This document shows positions 1 through 12,007 of a DNA stretch of 64,000 nt, piece after piece. The position numbers and the translations under genes were made by a program. Source of the DNA: Sclerodactyla briareus (taxonomy: Eukaryota; Echinodermata; Holothuroidea; Dendrochirotida; Sclerodactylidae); the NCBI GenBank assembly GCA_026419785.1, contig JAODTK010005625.1:1-64000 (forward strand). Direction: 5' to 3'. The first letter of the stretch is position 1. Each line of letters begins with the position of its first letter. Under the pieces are notes generated by a model. It was not told the origin of the DNA. It searched no databases and worked only from the letters and a program-made list of their open reading frames with translations.

Positions 1-2085
1 AAGCAACAAGTATATCATCTCATGCGCTGTGGTAAATATTGCGGTGACGTTTTGTGTCAGTTGTGGTGAGTTGGCAACAAACATCTTGCAGGGTTCTGAA
101 TAGCTGAGTACGGGGAAACATGTCAGAAAAAAAAGGCAAGGATCCTACGCAGAGTTGCGTTCTTGTTTAGCTAAACCAGGTATGCTTGCTGCTAATGCTA
201 TGTTCCTTTGGGGTGCTTTTTCAGACTGTTTGTTACTTCGGGTGCAACATCCTATAGTGTCGTTAGAAATAAACTTAGTCTTGATGAAAAGAGCCAAACA
301 ATTCATTCGATGGATGTTGACACCCTTGGACCAATGTTCACGGCTTTCGGGACATTTTGCAGGTCATTAAAGGGGCCCAACATAGTGTGAAAATGCCCCT
401 TTCTCTCTCAATTTGTTATTCTTCGCGGATTGTGACCAAACTCAGTAGCAATGTTCATCGACTGCTAAGACATTTTGGCCAATGAAGATTAAGGTCAAGG
501 TGTTACAGGGGGCACAAACGGCTATTGGTTTTAAAAATGCCTGCTTGCGTATGATCGCAACATTGAACACATAATTTTACATTCGTCTTGCTTTATTTGC
601 TGCGGTTTGAGCTACAGCACGGTTGCGTGACTAGTTAGGAGTCAACTCCTACATAATGTTCGAGGGTCATTTCACGCGATACCTGCCTCATTGAAAGATG
701 ACGTAGGTTATCTTAGTTCGTCGATAGTAAGCTGCCATCATCGGTATTAGACCCTCGGATCGGCGTAATTAAAATTTACGAATGCTAGGATTGTCATGAG
801 ATTCACGCTAGCCCGGGCCTACAAAACACGCGATCACCGAGTTCATGTACTTTAAGCGGAAAGCCTCGCCTGCAATGCACGTCCCAGCAATCGAGGCACG
901 AGGTAAACAATTCTCTTGAGACTCATCATCAGCCTATAAAGATGATGGCGGACTGTGCGAAATTCTGCGACGACAGTTTAAGATGATCCAGTTTCTCTTT
1001 TTCAACGTGGTACTTCTCACAGTCGCCGAAACGGCAGGATGGCTGCTAGTACTAACAGTAGTATAGCCTACATGCACGTTAAGGTCATGCCTTACATTTA
1101 GTGCCCCATAAATTACCTAGTTAAGTTACAATTTAAAAGTTCATATATTGTTCCTTAAATTGTCATGTTCGATCGACTACATATTTGGAGTGCAACGTTT
1201 CTTCACTTTCTTGTCCATGTGATCATTCGCCACGTTTATACCGGTATCTAAGTATCTATTTCTTCCGGTCAAAGGTGCGAGTCTTAACCTAGTTAACCCT
1301 TATAAATCTAATGAGGGACAGATGGCTATCCATCCGTGTGGTGTTTGGAGTTGGAAACTCTATTTTGTTTTCGCTGACGATCGGTTCTTTTTACAAATGG
1401 TATGAATCCAAAAAAAACGCGCGATCCTGCAATTATCCAGTGCTTTGACCAAAAAAGGTTTTTTTAACCGTATTCTCTTACCCGCATTGTCCCATGTTTT
1501 AGGAGATAACAATCATAGGTATAAGCTGTCCTGTACCGGCCAGGAAAACACCAGGTTATATCCGCATTGTGATTCGGCGCTTCTACCGACACAATTCACA
1601 CTAGATCGGATTCTACGGGCACTGCACCCTGCGAGGAATTTACCCATGGATACCAGACTAATCATATTCAATAGGACATCTAGGTATTTCACCTCTAACC
1701 AAAGAATACTGATCAAACTGTGATAATAATCGAAAGACTAGTAAAGGCAAAGCCAGGCTCGGCAGTACCATCATTGCGACTGACACGTTCGACATGTGTA
1801 AATACTAGACAATTAGGTTACATATGAAGGAAGAACACTGAATTTGGAACAGCATATTTGAAGGAAGCCTCCGTGAACACTTCATTTCAATTGTTGATTA
1901 TTCACATATTTGTTACGTATATTTTTGCTATTTCATCGGAATTTGCATTTATCGCAACCTCGTTTGAACTCGCGAGTGAGTTGATCGCGATCGTATCTAT
2001 CTTCTTGTTTTCTGCCTCGGTACAGATGGGTATGTGACAAGCCGCGTGTACACAGTAACAGTAGTATGTAGTAGGTTGAGTCTCG
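1..2085. other. gene-free, CpG-retaining unique sequence
   Basis: I see no supportable gene, RNA or repeat here. Open frames are short and appear on both strands, as expected by chance. A 92-codon frame at 1445-1723 begins at TTG, has no splice-like borders and an unremarkable composition. CpG is frequent: by hand I count about 22 in the first 660 bases. Confidence 0.6.
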
Positions 2086-2086
2086 T

Positions 2087-2500
2087 CTATCCGACATGCT
2101 CAGTGATCAATCTATCTCCGCCGCCCGTAATCACGATCTTGCGCACAGGTTTATTTGCTTTCCTCGAAACTGTTAATGTTGAGCCCTGAATGCGATTTGA
2201 TTTTTTTCCAGCGAAGTCGTCACAGGTCCTCCCAACTGGCTTAGTAGTATGTCTCAATGGTTCTCTCAGAGCGATCTTCGCTGGAGCTTCTTCTTGGAGT
2301 CTCGCGACTACAACGTGACCAAAAAATCTAAAACGTCCATGTGCTACTACGGAAGACCAAGGGATTTGATTGGTCACATCATAGAGTTCGTCGTTTGGTA
2401 TCCAATTGTTATTGGTCCATCTGATGTTGAGAACATTGCGGAGTAGTCTTCTTTGGACAGTGTCAATTTTATGATCAATGATTCATTCGTTGTTACCCAC
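2087..2500 (-). mobile_element. LINE reverse-transcriptase C-terminal fragment
   Basis: Read on the minus strand, the frame entering at about 2,490 and closing near 2,087 gives the tail of a non-LTR retrotransposon polyprotein. The tell-tale order is QRRLLRNVLNIRW, then a stretch ending in the F-GHVV pattern, then APAKIALREPLRHTTKPVGR. Many LINE polyproteins end with the same layout: an arginine-rich LRRILNIRW block, a WFGHVLR block and an RGRP block before the stop. The expected GRP-x-x-TW is degraded to GRTCDDF. I see no polymerase core upstream (coordinates above 2,550 on this strand), so the copy is a short, old remnant. The clade is uncertain: RTE-like or another EN-RT family. It is one of three LINE relics here, of different clades. 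Confidence 0.7.
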
Positions 2501-2549
2501 AGTACACAGGTACAGGAGAATATAAATTAGACTAATGCTTGAGACTTTC

Positions 2550-4260
2550 TCTTCGCATTATTCGAAAAAAGGAACCTTTCGACGACCACGCCTGTCATAA
2601 ACAGTGAATGCACTTTGGAAGTCCACGTGCTAGTATATATATGTTCGTTGAATGTCGTCATCTAACCCAAATGAGTCATAGTCTCTTATGCAGTGCCGCG
2701 TGAGTTTTATAATATATCCTACAAAAATTGTTGGAACATACAATCTCTCCTCAGACGTTTTATTGGATTCTTGCGTCTAGTCACCAGACCGGTTTAAGTG
2801 TGAGCAATTCAGGTGTTTAGTATTTTACGTGGTTTAGAACAGAGCTTGACGTCGCCCAACCTGGTTTTGCCATTATTCCAGGGCAGCTATATTAATGATT
2901 GATTGGTTCGAACAATATTTATTTCGTTTATTTTTCCTTCGTAATTACATATTGAGCCCCCTATGTGGAGTGGGATAAGATTCAGCAATAACGTTAAATC
3001 TGACGTAATAATGGCTATTGCAGTGGATTTAACATGCCTGGGATGTTTTTTGCCCGATCTATGTATATATACCATCTACCGTAAATGTGAGCGTAAGAGT
3101 GTTAGGTGAGATCGGCAGTTCCACAGTTTTCCCGGAACTGGCAAGCAGAGCCGTCCACTTCATTCTGGTGTTCCCTTGCGATCTTTACTGATCAACAAAC
3201 GGTAGGACAGTTCAATGGCAAGTGCTGTTGCCTTTGATTGATATGCCGAGTTTATTCGGCATATCGCTCTTTCCAAATTTGACAAGCAATCGCTGAAACT
3301 CTTTTTGACAACTGTAATACATTGCTCACCCTAAATGTTAATAGTGTGTGAAACGATATTTCAATTTAGTTCATGGGTACGGACCGTATCATAGGGCAGG
3401 TCACGTACTAGTGCGACAGGACGGGCAGGACTTCAGTCTCCACTGCATATCGTTTCTATAGTCATCTATGTTTGATTATATATTCACCCACGCGCAGCCC
3501 TGATTTATTCACCTTGAACTTTTGTCACCTGCATATACGTGAATGGCTCGTAATAAACGAAGTATAATTTTTCTCCGCGTTTTTTTTTTTCGCCGTGTCT
3601 TCATATGGTACATTGTTGCATAATATTAATAATGAACGGACGTGTTGTGGCCTATTTATCCGCTGGATTTACTCATCAATATCGGGAAGGGTGATGGCTG
3701 CTCACAGTAGTTTCCTGTATGTGTTGATATTACTACACAATAAACCCAAAAGGAACATTCAAGCTGTGTGTCTCTTCCGTTCTGATATGGCCACAGTCAG
3801 ACAGTGTTTACTTGCAGAGCAATTAAAGTACATCGACCTGCAATATAGGCCTCTCTACTCACGTTGGGTCAACTGACGAGTACAACTTCTATCCCAACAA
3901 CCGTCCCGATTTTCTTTGAAAAAAAAAAAACCCCTCCACTACAGGTCAGTTGAGCCCATTGTTGAGAACAATTGCACGTGAACTTGACTCACTGGTGAAT
4001 CATATCTCGAATGAGTTCCAACCACCAAACCGGTTCCCAGTGTTTTAAGTGTTCCTTGTTATCTTGTTTTGACTGTTTTGATTGATATGGCTCTAGGAGA
4101 CTCCGGGACTACTTTGTTGCGGCTTATTTTCATACACAGATGTTGTCCATATTCTGATGGTATATGAGGCTGAGCATAATAAGCGCCTGCAGGCGTTCTC
4201 CCATATACTGAAGAACGATATGTGTAGCTGTTTAGACATTCATTTGTATATATCAGAACC
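2550..4260. other. no recognisable feature
   Basis: No gene is supportable. A 93-codon plus-strand frame at 3595-3876 has no splice borders that stand out and matches no family I know. Short A and T homopolymers occur near 3,579 and 3,920. Confidence 0.5.
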
Positions 4261-5020
4261 ATTAAGCCGCGTTCCCATGCAAGCTGGCGGGCGGGCGGGC
4301 GTTTTTGGAAAGACTCGTTTCCACGCACGCGGGCGGGGCGGGCTTTTCCTCGAGTCACGCACCTCTTCTCACTTTTAGTGTTTATATGCGCTATAATAGA
4401 ACCGATGAAGCATACTGTTATTATTATTGTTTATTATTATTGTTTTATTATTATTATTAATATATTATTATTATTATTTATCAAACACCGGACGCATACC
4501 TAAGTGTTTAAAAACCTAAACACCGGTGTTTTTATTTTCTGAAACCCAATGTTTCGAATGTCAACGATTACGGCCCACCATTAAAACGTCTCCCAATTAA
4601 CATGTTTTGGAGATTTCAAACTTGACATATCATCGGTTTAAACATGTAAATATGTGTTCAAATAGTGTCTGGCCATTAAATAGAGACATACAAATCTGTA
4701 ATAAAATCTCATCCCTAGTGTTGAAACATTATGAATTTGGTTTGGAACATATTTGACCTAAAATTGCCTCTACTCTCCATTATCCCCGGCTTCAAGCCAG
4801 TAAATTACGGGAAATCCCCGGGAATTGATTAGAATACCACGGCGGACACGTGCGGGCGGGCGGGAAAATCGCTACCTGACCGATGCGAGAAAACGTCCCT
4901 CCCGCCCGCCCGCCCGCGTGCATGGAAACGTCTTCATTGAAAATAACGATGATGAGCGATTTTAGACGCCCGCCCGCCCGCCCGCCCGCGTGCATGGAAA
5001 CGTGGAACCTGGCCTTATTA
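4261..5020. mobile_element. foldback-like non-autonomous DNA element with GGGC-repeat arms
   Basis: The two ends are inverted copies: an AAGCC... GTTCCCATGC start at 4265 and, as reverse complement, AAGGCCAGGTTCC... TTTCCATGC at the right end. ATTA flanks both sides (4261-4264 and 5017-5020) and may be the target duplication. Each arm holds two subunits built as TTTCC-A-(T/C)-GCACGC followed by GGGC repeats: left at about 4278-4302 and 4318-4345, right at about 4850-4865, 4895-4920 and 4968-4990. The interior is AT-rich, contains a TTA microsatellite and has no coding capacity. Long arms made of repeated subunits resemble foldback elements. The superfamily is not identified. Confidence 0.6.
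4419..4477 (+). repeat. TTA/TTATT microsatellite
   Basis: An interrupted run of TTATTATTA units with TTTA and TTAATA interruptions, inside the AT-rich interior of the foldback-like element. Confidence 0.9.
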
Positions 5021-5164
5021 TCAAAAACTAAAAACATGGAGACCGCTATGGTATAAATCGTGTGGGAAACTTAACAGTTTTGACCTATACTCCTATTTGA
5101 TGATCGACGGTATAGTCTATGGTAATATTGGTTCTATCGCTTAACAGATAAATGACTAGTTCAC

Positions 5165-5215
5165 CAGACTGATCGATCGATAGATGGATGGACAGATCTA
5201 CCGATGATCCATCGA
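5165..5215. repeat. degenerate GATC/GATG tetranucleotide tract
   Basis: Runs of GATCGATCGATAGATGGATG followed by imperfect ATCGATG copies; a decayed simple repeat. Confidence 0.6.
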
Positions 5216-5843
5216 TGAGTAATTAATCATAGATATAGGTAGAACACAGATCCGAATATCGATCGCGATCAATCTAATAGCCTACTTTTCTGATACTTCC
5301 ATCATTCACATCAGGAAGAGAGTTGGAATGCTCATTCGAAGAAGAAAGCGAAATTTAAGTGTTCAACCAGAATTCAAAGATGTTTGAATGTGCAGTCGAG
5401 GATTTTTTCCTGCTATATTTTGTAACAGTATTCAAACTCCTGTACAACACTCGACCCCACCGAGGCTCGAACTGACAGAACCAATGGGGTGTCCCTCTCC
5501 ATATTTGCAGCCACCAAATCTGATATGATAATCGACTGTTTTCCATCTTCAATGTTGAAAGTAATTATTCCTAAATTTTGACACTCTTATACCCTTAAAC
5601 TGTATGGGGCCGAACAATTGGCCCCCTTCTTTCATATTTACAACTTACTGGCCTAATCAAAACTTGAAGCATATGCTCTCCAGATATCTTACTTAGATTT
5701 TCTTTAGATTTTTACCTCCCTTGACCTAAATTGGCTAAAAGCTTGACTTTGGCCTCGCCTAACATTGGATGACGTTGAGCTGAAATCACTGATTCAAAAT
5801 AATAGGGTTTTTTATATCTATACCTCCTCTTTTCCACTCAAAG

Positions 5844-6065
5844 CACTGTAAACAATTCCTGCAGAAATTACAGTAATTACTGGAAACACTGCTGCAAGTA
5901 AATGACTGTAAACTTTACCGTAAAATACGTGTGGAATTCCAGTAAACTTACAGTGAATCATTTTACTGTCAATTTCACATGTAGTTTATTGTAAAATTCA
6001 CAGTAAATTACTGGCAGCAGAGTTACCAGTAATTTACTGTAATTCCTCAATATTTATTTACAGTG
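5844..6065. mobile_element. hairpin MITE with CACTGTAAA tips
   Basis: The 222 bp block is an imperfect palindrome. It opens with GCACTGTAAA and closes with TTTACAGTGC. About 85 bases of each arm match as reverse complements through the GAAATTACAGTAATTACTGG, CTGCTGC and AGTAAATGACTGTAA blocks. There is no coding sequence. It is a miniature inverted-repeat element; the CACTG tip is reminiscent of several DNA transposon families, so I leave the superfamily open. No clear target duplication remains. Confidence 0.75.
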
Positions 6066-6070
6066 CACGT

Positions 6071-6150
6071 CATGCCTAACTCAAATTGAATGTTACTTGA
6101 CCCACATGCCTAATTCAAATTGACTGTTGCTTGACCCACATGCCTCATTC
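6071..6150 (+). repeat. 34 bp tandem repeat, just over two copies
   Basis: CATGCCTAA-TCAAATTGA recurs at 6071, 6105 and (partly) 6139, a spacing of 34 bases. It directly abuts the MITE, ending in a T run. Confidence 0.85.
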
Positions 6151-6186
6151 AGTTTTTTTTTTTACTGTACTCGCAATAACCAGAGA

Positions 6187-6251
6187 AACCTTATCGTGCT
6201 CACAAACATTTTCGGTCTTCGCCTCTCTGGCCTTGAATGCACGATAAGGTT
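6187..6251. repeat. 13 bp perfect inverted repeat
   Basis: AACCTTATCGTGC at 6187-6199 pairs with GCACGATAAGGTT at 6239-6251 across a 39-base loop. It could be the core of a tiny palindromic element; function unknown. Confidence 0.6.
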
Positions 6252-9085
6252 CTTGCTCTCAGGCTATATCTGCGACCCATAATACATGCGTGCTTCGAAA
6301 CTGATCGCCATCCGTTATCTGAAATGTTTCCGTTCTTGGCTACTCTGACCTCGAATAAACTTGAACTGGCAACGAAGCAAAACGAACCTTCCTCCTTATA
6401 TTTGCAACGTATATGCCTACTTGAATTGATTGATGCAATTGCCATGTCCTGTTATCGTGCTTCCGAGTTTTGTTCTTGTTTTTGCCTGCATCTCCAACTT
6501 TGGACTGGATAACCCGGTTCGAACACCTTGGGGTTTTTATTTACTCCATATCCTGCTACCTAAGCTTAGCCTACAACGCATACTTTGGGAGTTCATTCAC
6601 TGATGTTTGCAATCTGCGGCCCTGGCTTGCAAGCTCGTGGCTTGCCCTTTTTTCTCGTTCTTGGCCCTCCATCCTTGCTTGGGCGGCCCTCGAGGGTACC
6701 GGCAAACGATAGTGAATCCGTCCGCCCATGAAACATATTCCCATATCTATTTTGAACTTCACATTCATTCACTTTGCGTATCGGAAGAAATCACAATCAT
6801 GGAATCCAGGAACAACCTTATTTTTAACTGTGAAACGCAGCCATATATTTGTCGTGATCAACAACGTACATTGCATGGAAGTTTTGCAGAAATAGACCCA
6901 ATCCGGGAACCGCAGTCATTTATAGCTCATTAATATAGAGCGTGGATGTAATTGAAGTCGACCGCGTGGTACCAGTTTGAGCATATCAAGTTACCTTGCC
7001 TCACTCGTCGGAGGTCGGACAGAATGTTCACCGTCAGGGTTTACGATGTAGCAACCACACCTCGTGACGCCGTCAAGGGATCACGACCATTCTGTGCATC
7101 GTATGCCCTACACTTTTCTGCTATGGATGAGTCATACTGTTTCAGCTTATTCGGACATTTTAATCGACCGTCTGCGGGTTTCGCTCAACCTTTTATCGAG
7201 TTCCAGCTTTCCGTAGTCACGATACAGAAGAGACTAAGCCACTGATGTCATCACTCTATAACGGTAGGCCTATGTGTCCGTGATTTATTGTACAGTTGTT
7301 TAGAAGTACGCGGCGGGCGTCAGGTGATTTATTTGGGGGTTGGAACGTGGACGTTCAGTGTCAGCCCCCAGTAACCGGCTCCTGTGAAAACACAATAGAT
7401 CGGGCTCTGGGCAGAGTTACGTTACGATATTAAGCACAAAACACGGTCCGTGGTCATCACGCAGTAATATTAATTAGGTTCTTGGGCCGAGCCAAAATGG
7501 ACAGAGTATCTCAAATTCGGAAGAACATTCTACTTGCGGGGACTTCGAGAGAGATAACCCTGAACGGCCCTCGTACATCGCGTTGTGACTGAGCCTCCGA
7601 ACTTGAGGGGTACGCACTTTTCGAGCAGAAATACTTTTCATTCAGCCTATAAAATTGCGGAGTGGTGAGAACGCATTATGTAGTCCGCTGCTCCGTTTGT
7701 TGTTTCGACTTGTTTATATGCATGACTACAACGCATTATCACAACTCCCTCTGTCTATTCTGGTAGTCACGGTAGTGAGGCAGTAATGAGATGTTCGTGA
7801 GTTTCACGTAAAGGCCAAGTTATAATCGTTTCAAGCCCTTTAAGAAGTTATATTCCACTCGCAGGGGGCGACTACTCTTATTCCTAATTTAAGGAGGATA
7901 AAGCTACCTTACTATAATTTCCTCCTCTCACGACCAACGGAGCGCGATTTTGAAGTTTGCGCACCTTTTTGCAATTGGTTCTTTGTAGGCGCGCCGAGTT
8001 TTCGCATGCTCCAAATGGGATAGCCTTGAAGTTATACTCCTCGCACGTGTGTTGATTCCGATCCAAGTCAAACGAGTAGTTTACTTTCGCATTATTATGA
8101 TAGGCCTTACTGCGAGCTGCTACCGATAGGCACTATATACGCACAATAACATGTCTGTCAGAGGACGCGATGGCATAGCGATTCCCTTCATTATACTTTC
8201 GTTATCGGCGCTTGTAGGAGACTATTCTTCGTTTGATGATTGATAATACGGTTGCAGAAATCGAATGGAACAAGGAAAAATGGGGAGGGGAAAATATCCC
8301 AGACCTACATATATTTCTCCTGTATTGTATGATCTTTTCTCTGAGATATACAGGCCGTATAAAGTCCTACATCAGTGTCTCAGCAAAAGTCAGTGGTGAC
8401 CTGGTTTCGAAGTAGCTTTTCGCCATGTGAGTGGCTTGTTAGATACTTCTTTTCCGCTACTTTATTTATTTTGTAATTGTTCCATTGGTGAGAAGTTACC
8501 TTCCTGATGCTGTATCACAGCGTGCAGTGTTCTTCATTAGGCGTCTGAATGTCAGATATAATGTGGCGTGCCTATGAATCAACTTGTTGGCTGCTAGTGC
8601 ATGACAAGTCATCGTGTCTCTCATGTCCATTCGTTAGTATTGTTCGTTTGAACCTACTTTACCTGAAAATAGTCTACTGTGAAAATCCGTATATGCATTA
8701 AGACGGGAACAAGCATGATTTATATCCAAATATATTTTGAGTCCCTTATAGGCCATAACCCGATTGCATCATCTATACTCTCCATCGATGGATAAGGAAC
8801 ACAAAGCTAGCAAAGCTGATGAAAGATGGTAAGTGGCAAATTGTTAAAACTTGAAAGTCATTCCGAGGTCATGAGGGGTCATCAAGTGATGGCGAAATAC
8901 TAACATATTGAAATGTGTTTGCGTTTGCTAGAAAGTAATTGCTTATTCTATGAAGCGACAGTATATTTGATCGCAGCTACCATGGCGTTTACGATTGTGT
9001 CTGTCATACTTGGATCACTGTGCTCACAGAAGAAAAAACGCTGCTTGGTTTCACAGCATCACATTTCCATAGATCTTAATCTGTG
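6252..9085. other. no supportable gene
   Basis: Several open frames of 60-108 codons overlap on both strands between 6.2 and 7.25 kb (for example 6607-6933 and 6952-7245, plus strand). None shows a family motif or both splice borders. Overlapping frames on opposite strands suggest chance. The rest is CpG-retaining unique sequence. Confidence 0.45.
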
Positions 9086-9087
9086 TA

Positions 9088-9290
9088 TATTATATATATA
9101 TATATTAATATATATATTATCTATATATATATATATATATATAGATATATATATATATATATATATCTATATATATATATATCTACTATATATATATATA
9201 TATAATATATATATATATCTAATATATATATATATATATATAATATATAATATATATATATATATATAATATATATATATTATATCTTAT
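9088..9290. repeat. (TA)n microsatellite, about 200 bp
   Basis: Nearly pure TATATA with scattered C, G and AT-slip interruptions. The tract is self-complementary and could extrude a cruciform. A 118-codon frame crossing it is an artefact made of Y and I. Confidence 0.97.
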
Positions 9291-9432
9291 GTGTATAATG
9301 CCAGACATGATTCACGGGATAACGCTTGTCTACGTAGATAGTACTAACGGCCTTATACCACTCCAAGTTTGCTGTCGATCCAGAGTCTGTAGACGGAGGC
9401 TCACCATACTAACGAACAATTAAGAACGACGC

Positions 9433-9525
9433 TCCCCCCCCCCCCTCTCCTCTCTCTCTCTCTCTCTCTCACACACACCCACACACACATCACACACACA
9501 CACACGTCCCACACACACACACACC
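9433..9525 (+). repeat. C-run, (TC)n and (CA)n compound microsatellite
   Basis: A C homopolymer is followed by CTCTCT, then by CACACA broken by CCC, CAT and GTCC. Confidence 0.97.
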
Positions 9526-9765
9526 ACATAAGGATGTTCGTCTTTCGTTGGAAAAGAAGAACGACCACTATCCTTTCAACTGTAATAATACCGATCTATA
9601 CAAACTTCCATAACAGATAACAACACTGCTCATAACCACCTACACAACGTCTACACTCATAATAATAATAGGTCTATACATTATTTACGTCTCATTTTTC
9701 TCCCTACTCATCACTGGTTGTTTGTAAGCCGCACCTTCTCTACAGTGTACCTTTAACATATATAC

Positions 9766-9975
9766 ATATGCGCAATGTACCAATTATTCAGAGCTCTCTC
9801 ACGAAGATGCTCATCATTGCTTACCGCACACCTCTATATTCTGACTAAGTGTATACCTTTCCACATATTCAATGGGCGCAATGTACCAATTATATCAAGC
9901 TCTCCTCACGACGAGATCATCATTGCTTACCTACACCTCGATATTCTGAGACTTAATCCCTATTGTACAAGAATC
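9766..9975 (+). repeat. 106 bp tandem duplication
   Basis: CGCAATGTACCAATTAT at 9771 recurs at 9877. The following GAGCTCTC/AAGCTCTC, CTCACGA, ATCATTGCTTACC and ATATTCTGA blocks recur at the same offset. Two diverged copies. Confidence 0.85.
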
Positions 9976-10737
9976 CATATTACAGGGTAAAGGTCCGCTG
10001 TTGGGCAAATCACAAACCGCTGCTTAACGATGTAAATGAAAATAATTTCCAACAGGTCTCGTGCTGATGATTAGCCCATCACCCTCCTGGAATATAGTTT
10101 AATGAATAACGCGAGTACGGCAGGTAATGCGCCAATGACGTCATATATGGCTGGGTGGTAAACCACCATCGTACGCCAATCATGGTAAAGGTATGGTCGT
10201 GATGTCGAGCTAGGGACAGAGAAGATCTTGATAATGTTCATTACAAGCTACGTCATATTTAGTTAGGTTAGTTGGGAAGGGGGTAAGGAATTAGGTTTGT
10301 TTTCTGTCTAATTGGTCTGGGGGGGGGGGGGATAAAAGTCTCTTGTCGTTTGTTTTGAAGCTTCCGCGAGGATATAGTGCCAGCAATTCCATTGAACTAT
10401 CTTGACCATGGTGTAAACCAAACTATACTTCACCGTTTTTTTTTCGAAACCTTTTGTGCACACAGGTCGAGCATTATTAGATAACAACCATTCACTATAC
10501 CGATTCGATTAGTAAATCCCATTTTCAACCTAAATGCTAGGTTGAGAGATAACCATTGCCTAGCAGAGAGCCTGGCTGTTTGCAGGAATAGAACATGGCC
10601 TATTTCTTCTATTTTCTCACTGGTAATTACCCAGAGCCCAGAGCATATTGGACTGTTATCATTCGTGTGGGCCCGTGAGATATCTTTGTGATTATATATG
10701 TAGCCCCTAACCTACAAATGCAGAGATGCGATTCATT
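9976..10737. other. no recognisable feature
   Basis: Unique sequence with a G homopolymer at about 10,320. No gene seen. Confidence 0.5.
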
Positions 10738-10930
10738 AATTATATCCCCGCGACACTGGAAGTTTCCGGGAAATATTATGATTTCGGGTGTTAGCCGTCG
10801 GCCGCCTCCACCGCCGGCCGCTGTCCCAGGCTCCGCCGCCGGCCGGAAACTTTGGGCGGTAGCGCTATAAAACTCTTTAAGGCGCTTTTTATTCGATTGA
10901 GTAGTTTTAACATTTGTAGACATGTTGGCG
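10738..10930 (+). repeat. dispersed repeat, copy 1 (ATTATATCCC... GCCGCC block)
   Basis: An AATTATATCCCCGCG opening, a ggaaatatt/ggggatatt block, an ATTTCGGGTGT-like block, a GCCGCC-rich core, GCGGTAGCGC, AACTCTTTAA and a closing CCTAGTGAAATTTTCG recur in the same order at 21,567-21,740. Two copies in one window suggest an interspersed family, possibly a small DNA element. No coding capacity. Confidence 0.65.
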
Positions 10931-10984
10931 CCCTAGTGAAATTTTCGAAATGAGTTCGAAAGTGGATATCACTGTCATGTGGGG

Positions 10985-11260
10985 CCGCTAATTTGCATAT
11001 GTTACGCAATGTAGTTGGATTTAAACGATGGTGGGTAGGGACCATAGTTGATCCTGAAAATGTAGAGGTAATTTCAAGGTCTTCGGAGTCAACTTTGGCA
11101 GAATTTAGGGTGATTTTCCAAAGTTTGTCAATTTTAAACGAGACTCGTGGATTAGGCTACTTTGTTTCTGACAGAGTTTAAAGGTCATTTCAAGTCCATC
11201 GTGGGTCAAATTTGCATAAGTTATTGACTTTTTTTGTAACTTTCATGGATTACAACAACC
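10985..11260 (+). repeat. octamer-bearing repeat, two units
   Basis: CTAATTTGCATA at 10,989 and CAAATTTGCATAAG at about 11,208 bracket AAGGTC-type text. The layout (ATTTGCAT, a hydrophobic-looking AT stretch, then 'aggtcattt') matches the arrays at 53.2 and 58.9 kb. Confidence 0.6.
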
Positions 11261-11574
11261 CCTGGTGGGTGAAGGATGAAGATCTTAGTTTCTGTCCAAA
11301 ATGGGAGTCTTCATGGCTTGTTAGATACTCAATCTTCCAAATGATTGCTCGAAGCGGGAATATACATGTGGGCGGTTTAACCAGCCTACACATGTCTAGT
11401 TGATATCTGTATTGTAAAGAGGTCAAATCGCGAGACGTAAACAAAACTATCCTGCATGGGATGATATACCTGTTCTTTCCTTGGCGTTCCCTTTACAGCC
11501 TGGCTTAATAACACCACGTGGACCCCCCGGATGTTGGGTATTAGTAATAGAAGTCCGTTCGCTCTACTCGCTCA

Positions 11575-11722
11575 AAATCCCTTGGAGTGAAATTAGGGAC
11601 AACTCTGAACTTCAGAGTGAATATCTACTCTTTCTCAGAGTGAATAAGTAATATTCACTCTGAGAAAGAGTCAATTCACGTCTGAATTCAGAGTTGTCCC
11701 GTAATTTCACTCCAAGGGATTT
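11575..11722. mobile_element. near-perfect 148 bp hairpin element
   Basis: AAATCCCTTGGAGTGAAATT at the left pairs with the reverse complement ending at 11,722. A second inner arm, ACTCTTTCTCAGAGTGAATA (11,627-11,646), pairs exactly with 11,652-11,671 across five bases. Repeated TTCAGAGT/ACTCTGAA motifs lie in both arms. It is a young-looking MITE-like palindrome with no coding sequence. No target duplication is obvious. Confidence 0.75.
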
Positions 11723-12007
11723 AGATATTATGTAGAATGTAGACAGTGATGAGATTTTTGCGGTGAGCTTGGAAACTGAGGCGCTACAATGATTTTTTAT
11801 TTATTAGTTTACTCATAGTATAGCTTAAGATGGCAATGTTCTAGTTCTTCTGTCTCCGCCGTTGTGCCGACAACTGAACTGGCATTCTTCACAGCAACAC
11901 CTATATTGTCAGTGCAGAGCTGTTTTCGATAGACCACGATCATGCACGTGATGCTATGACGTTATGACTACAAGTCGACACAAAAGCGGTATCACGCGTT
12001 AACGGCC

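Noticed and set aside
6510-6535. tRNA gene suggested by GGTTCGAACAC.
   Set aside because: The B-box is imperfect, no A-box lies at the right distance and no cloverleaf forms.
8913-9269. 118-codon frame.
   Set aside because: Its second half translates the TA microsatellite.
10793-10850. Proline/glycine-rich coding from GCCGCC blocks.
   Set aside because: It is the core of the dispersed repeat shared with 21.6 kb.
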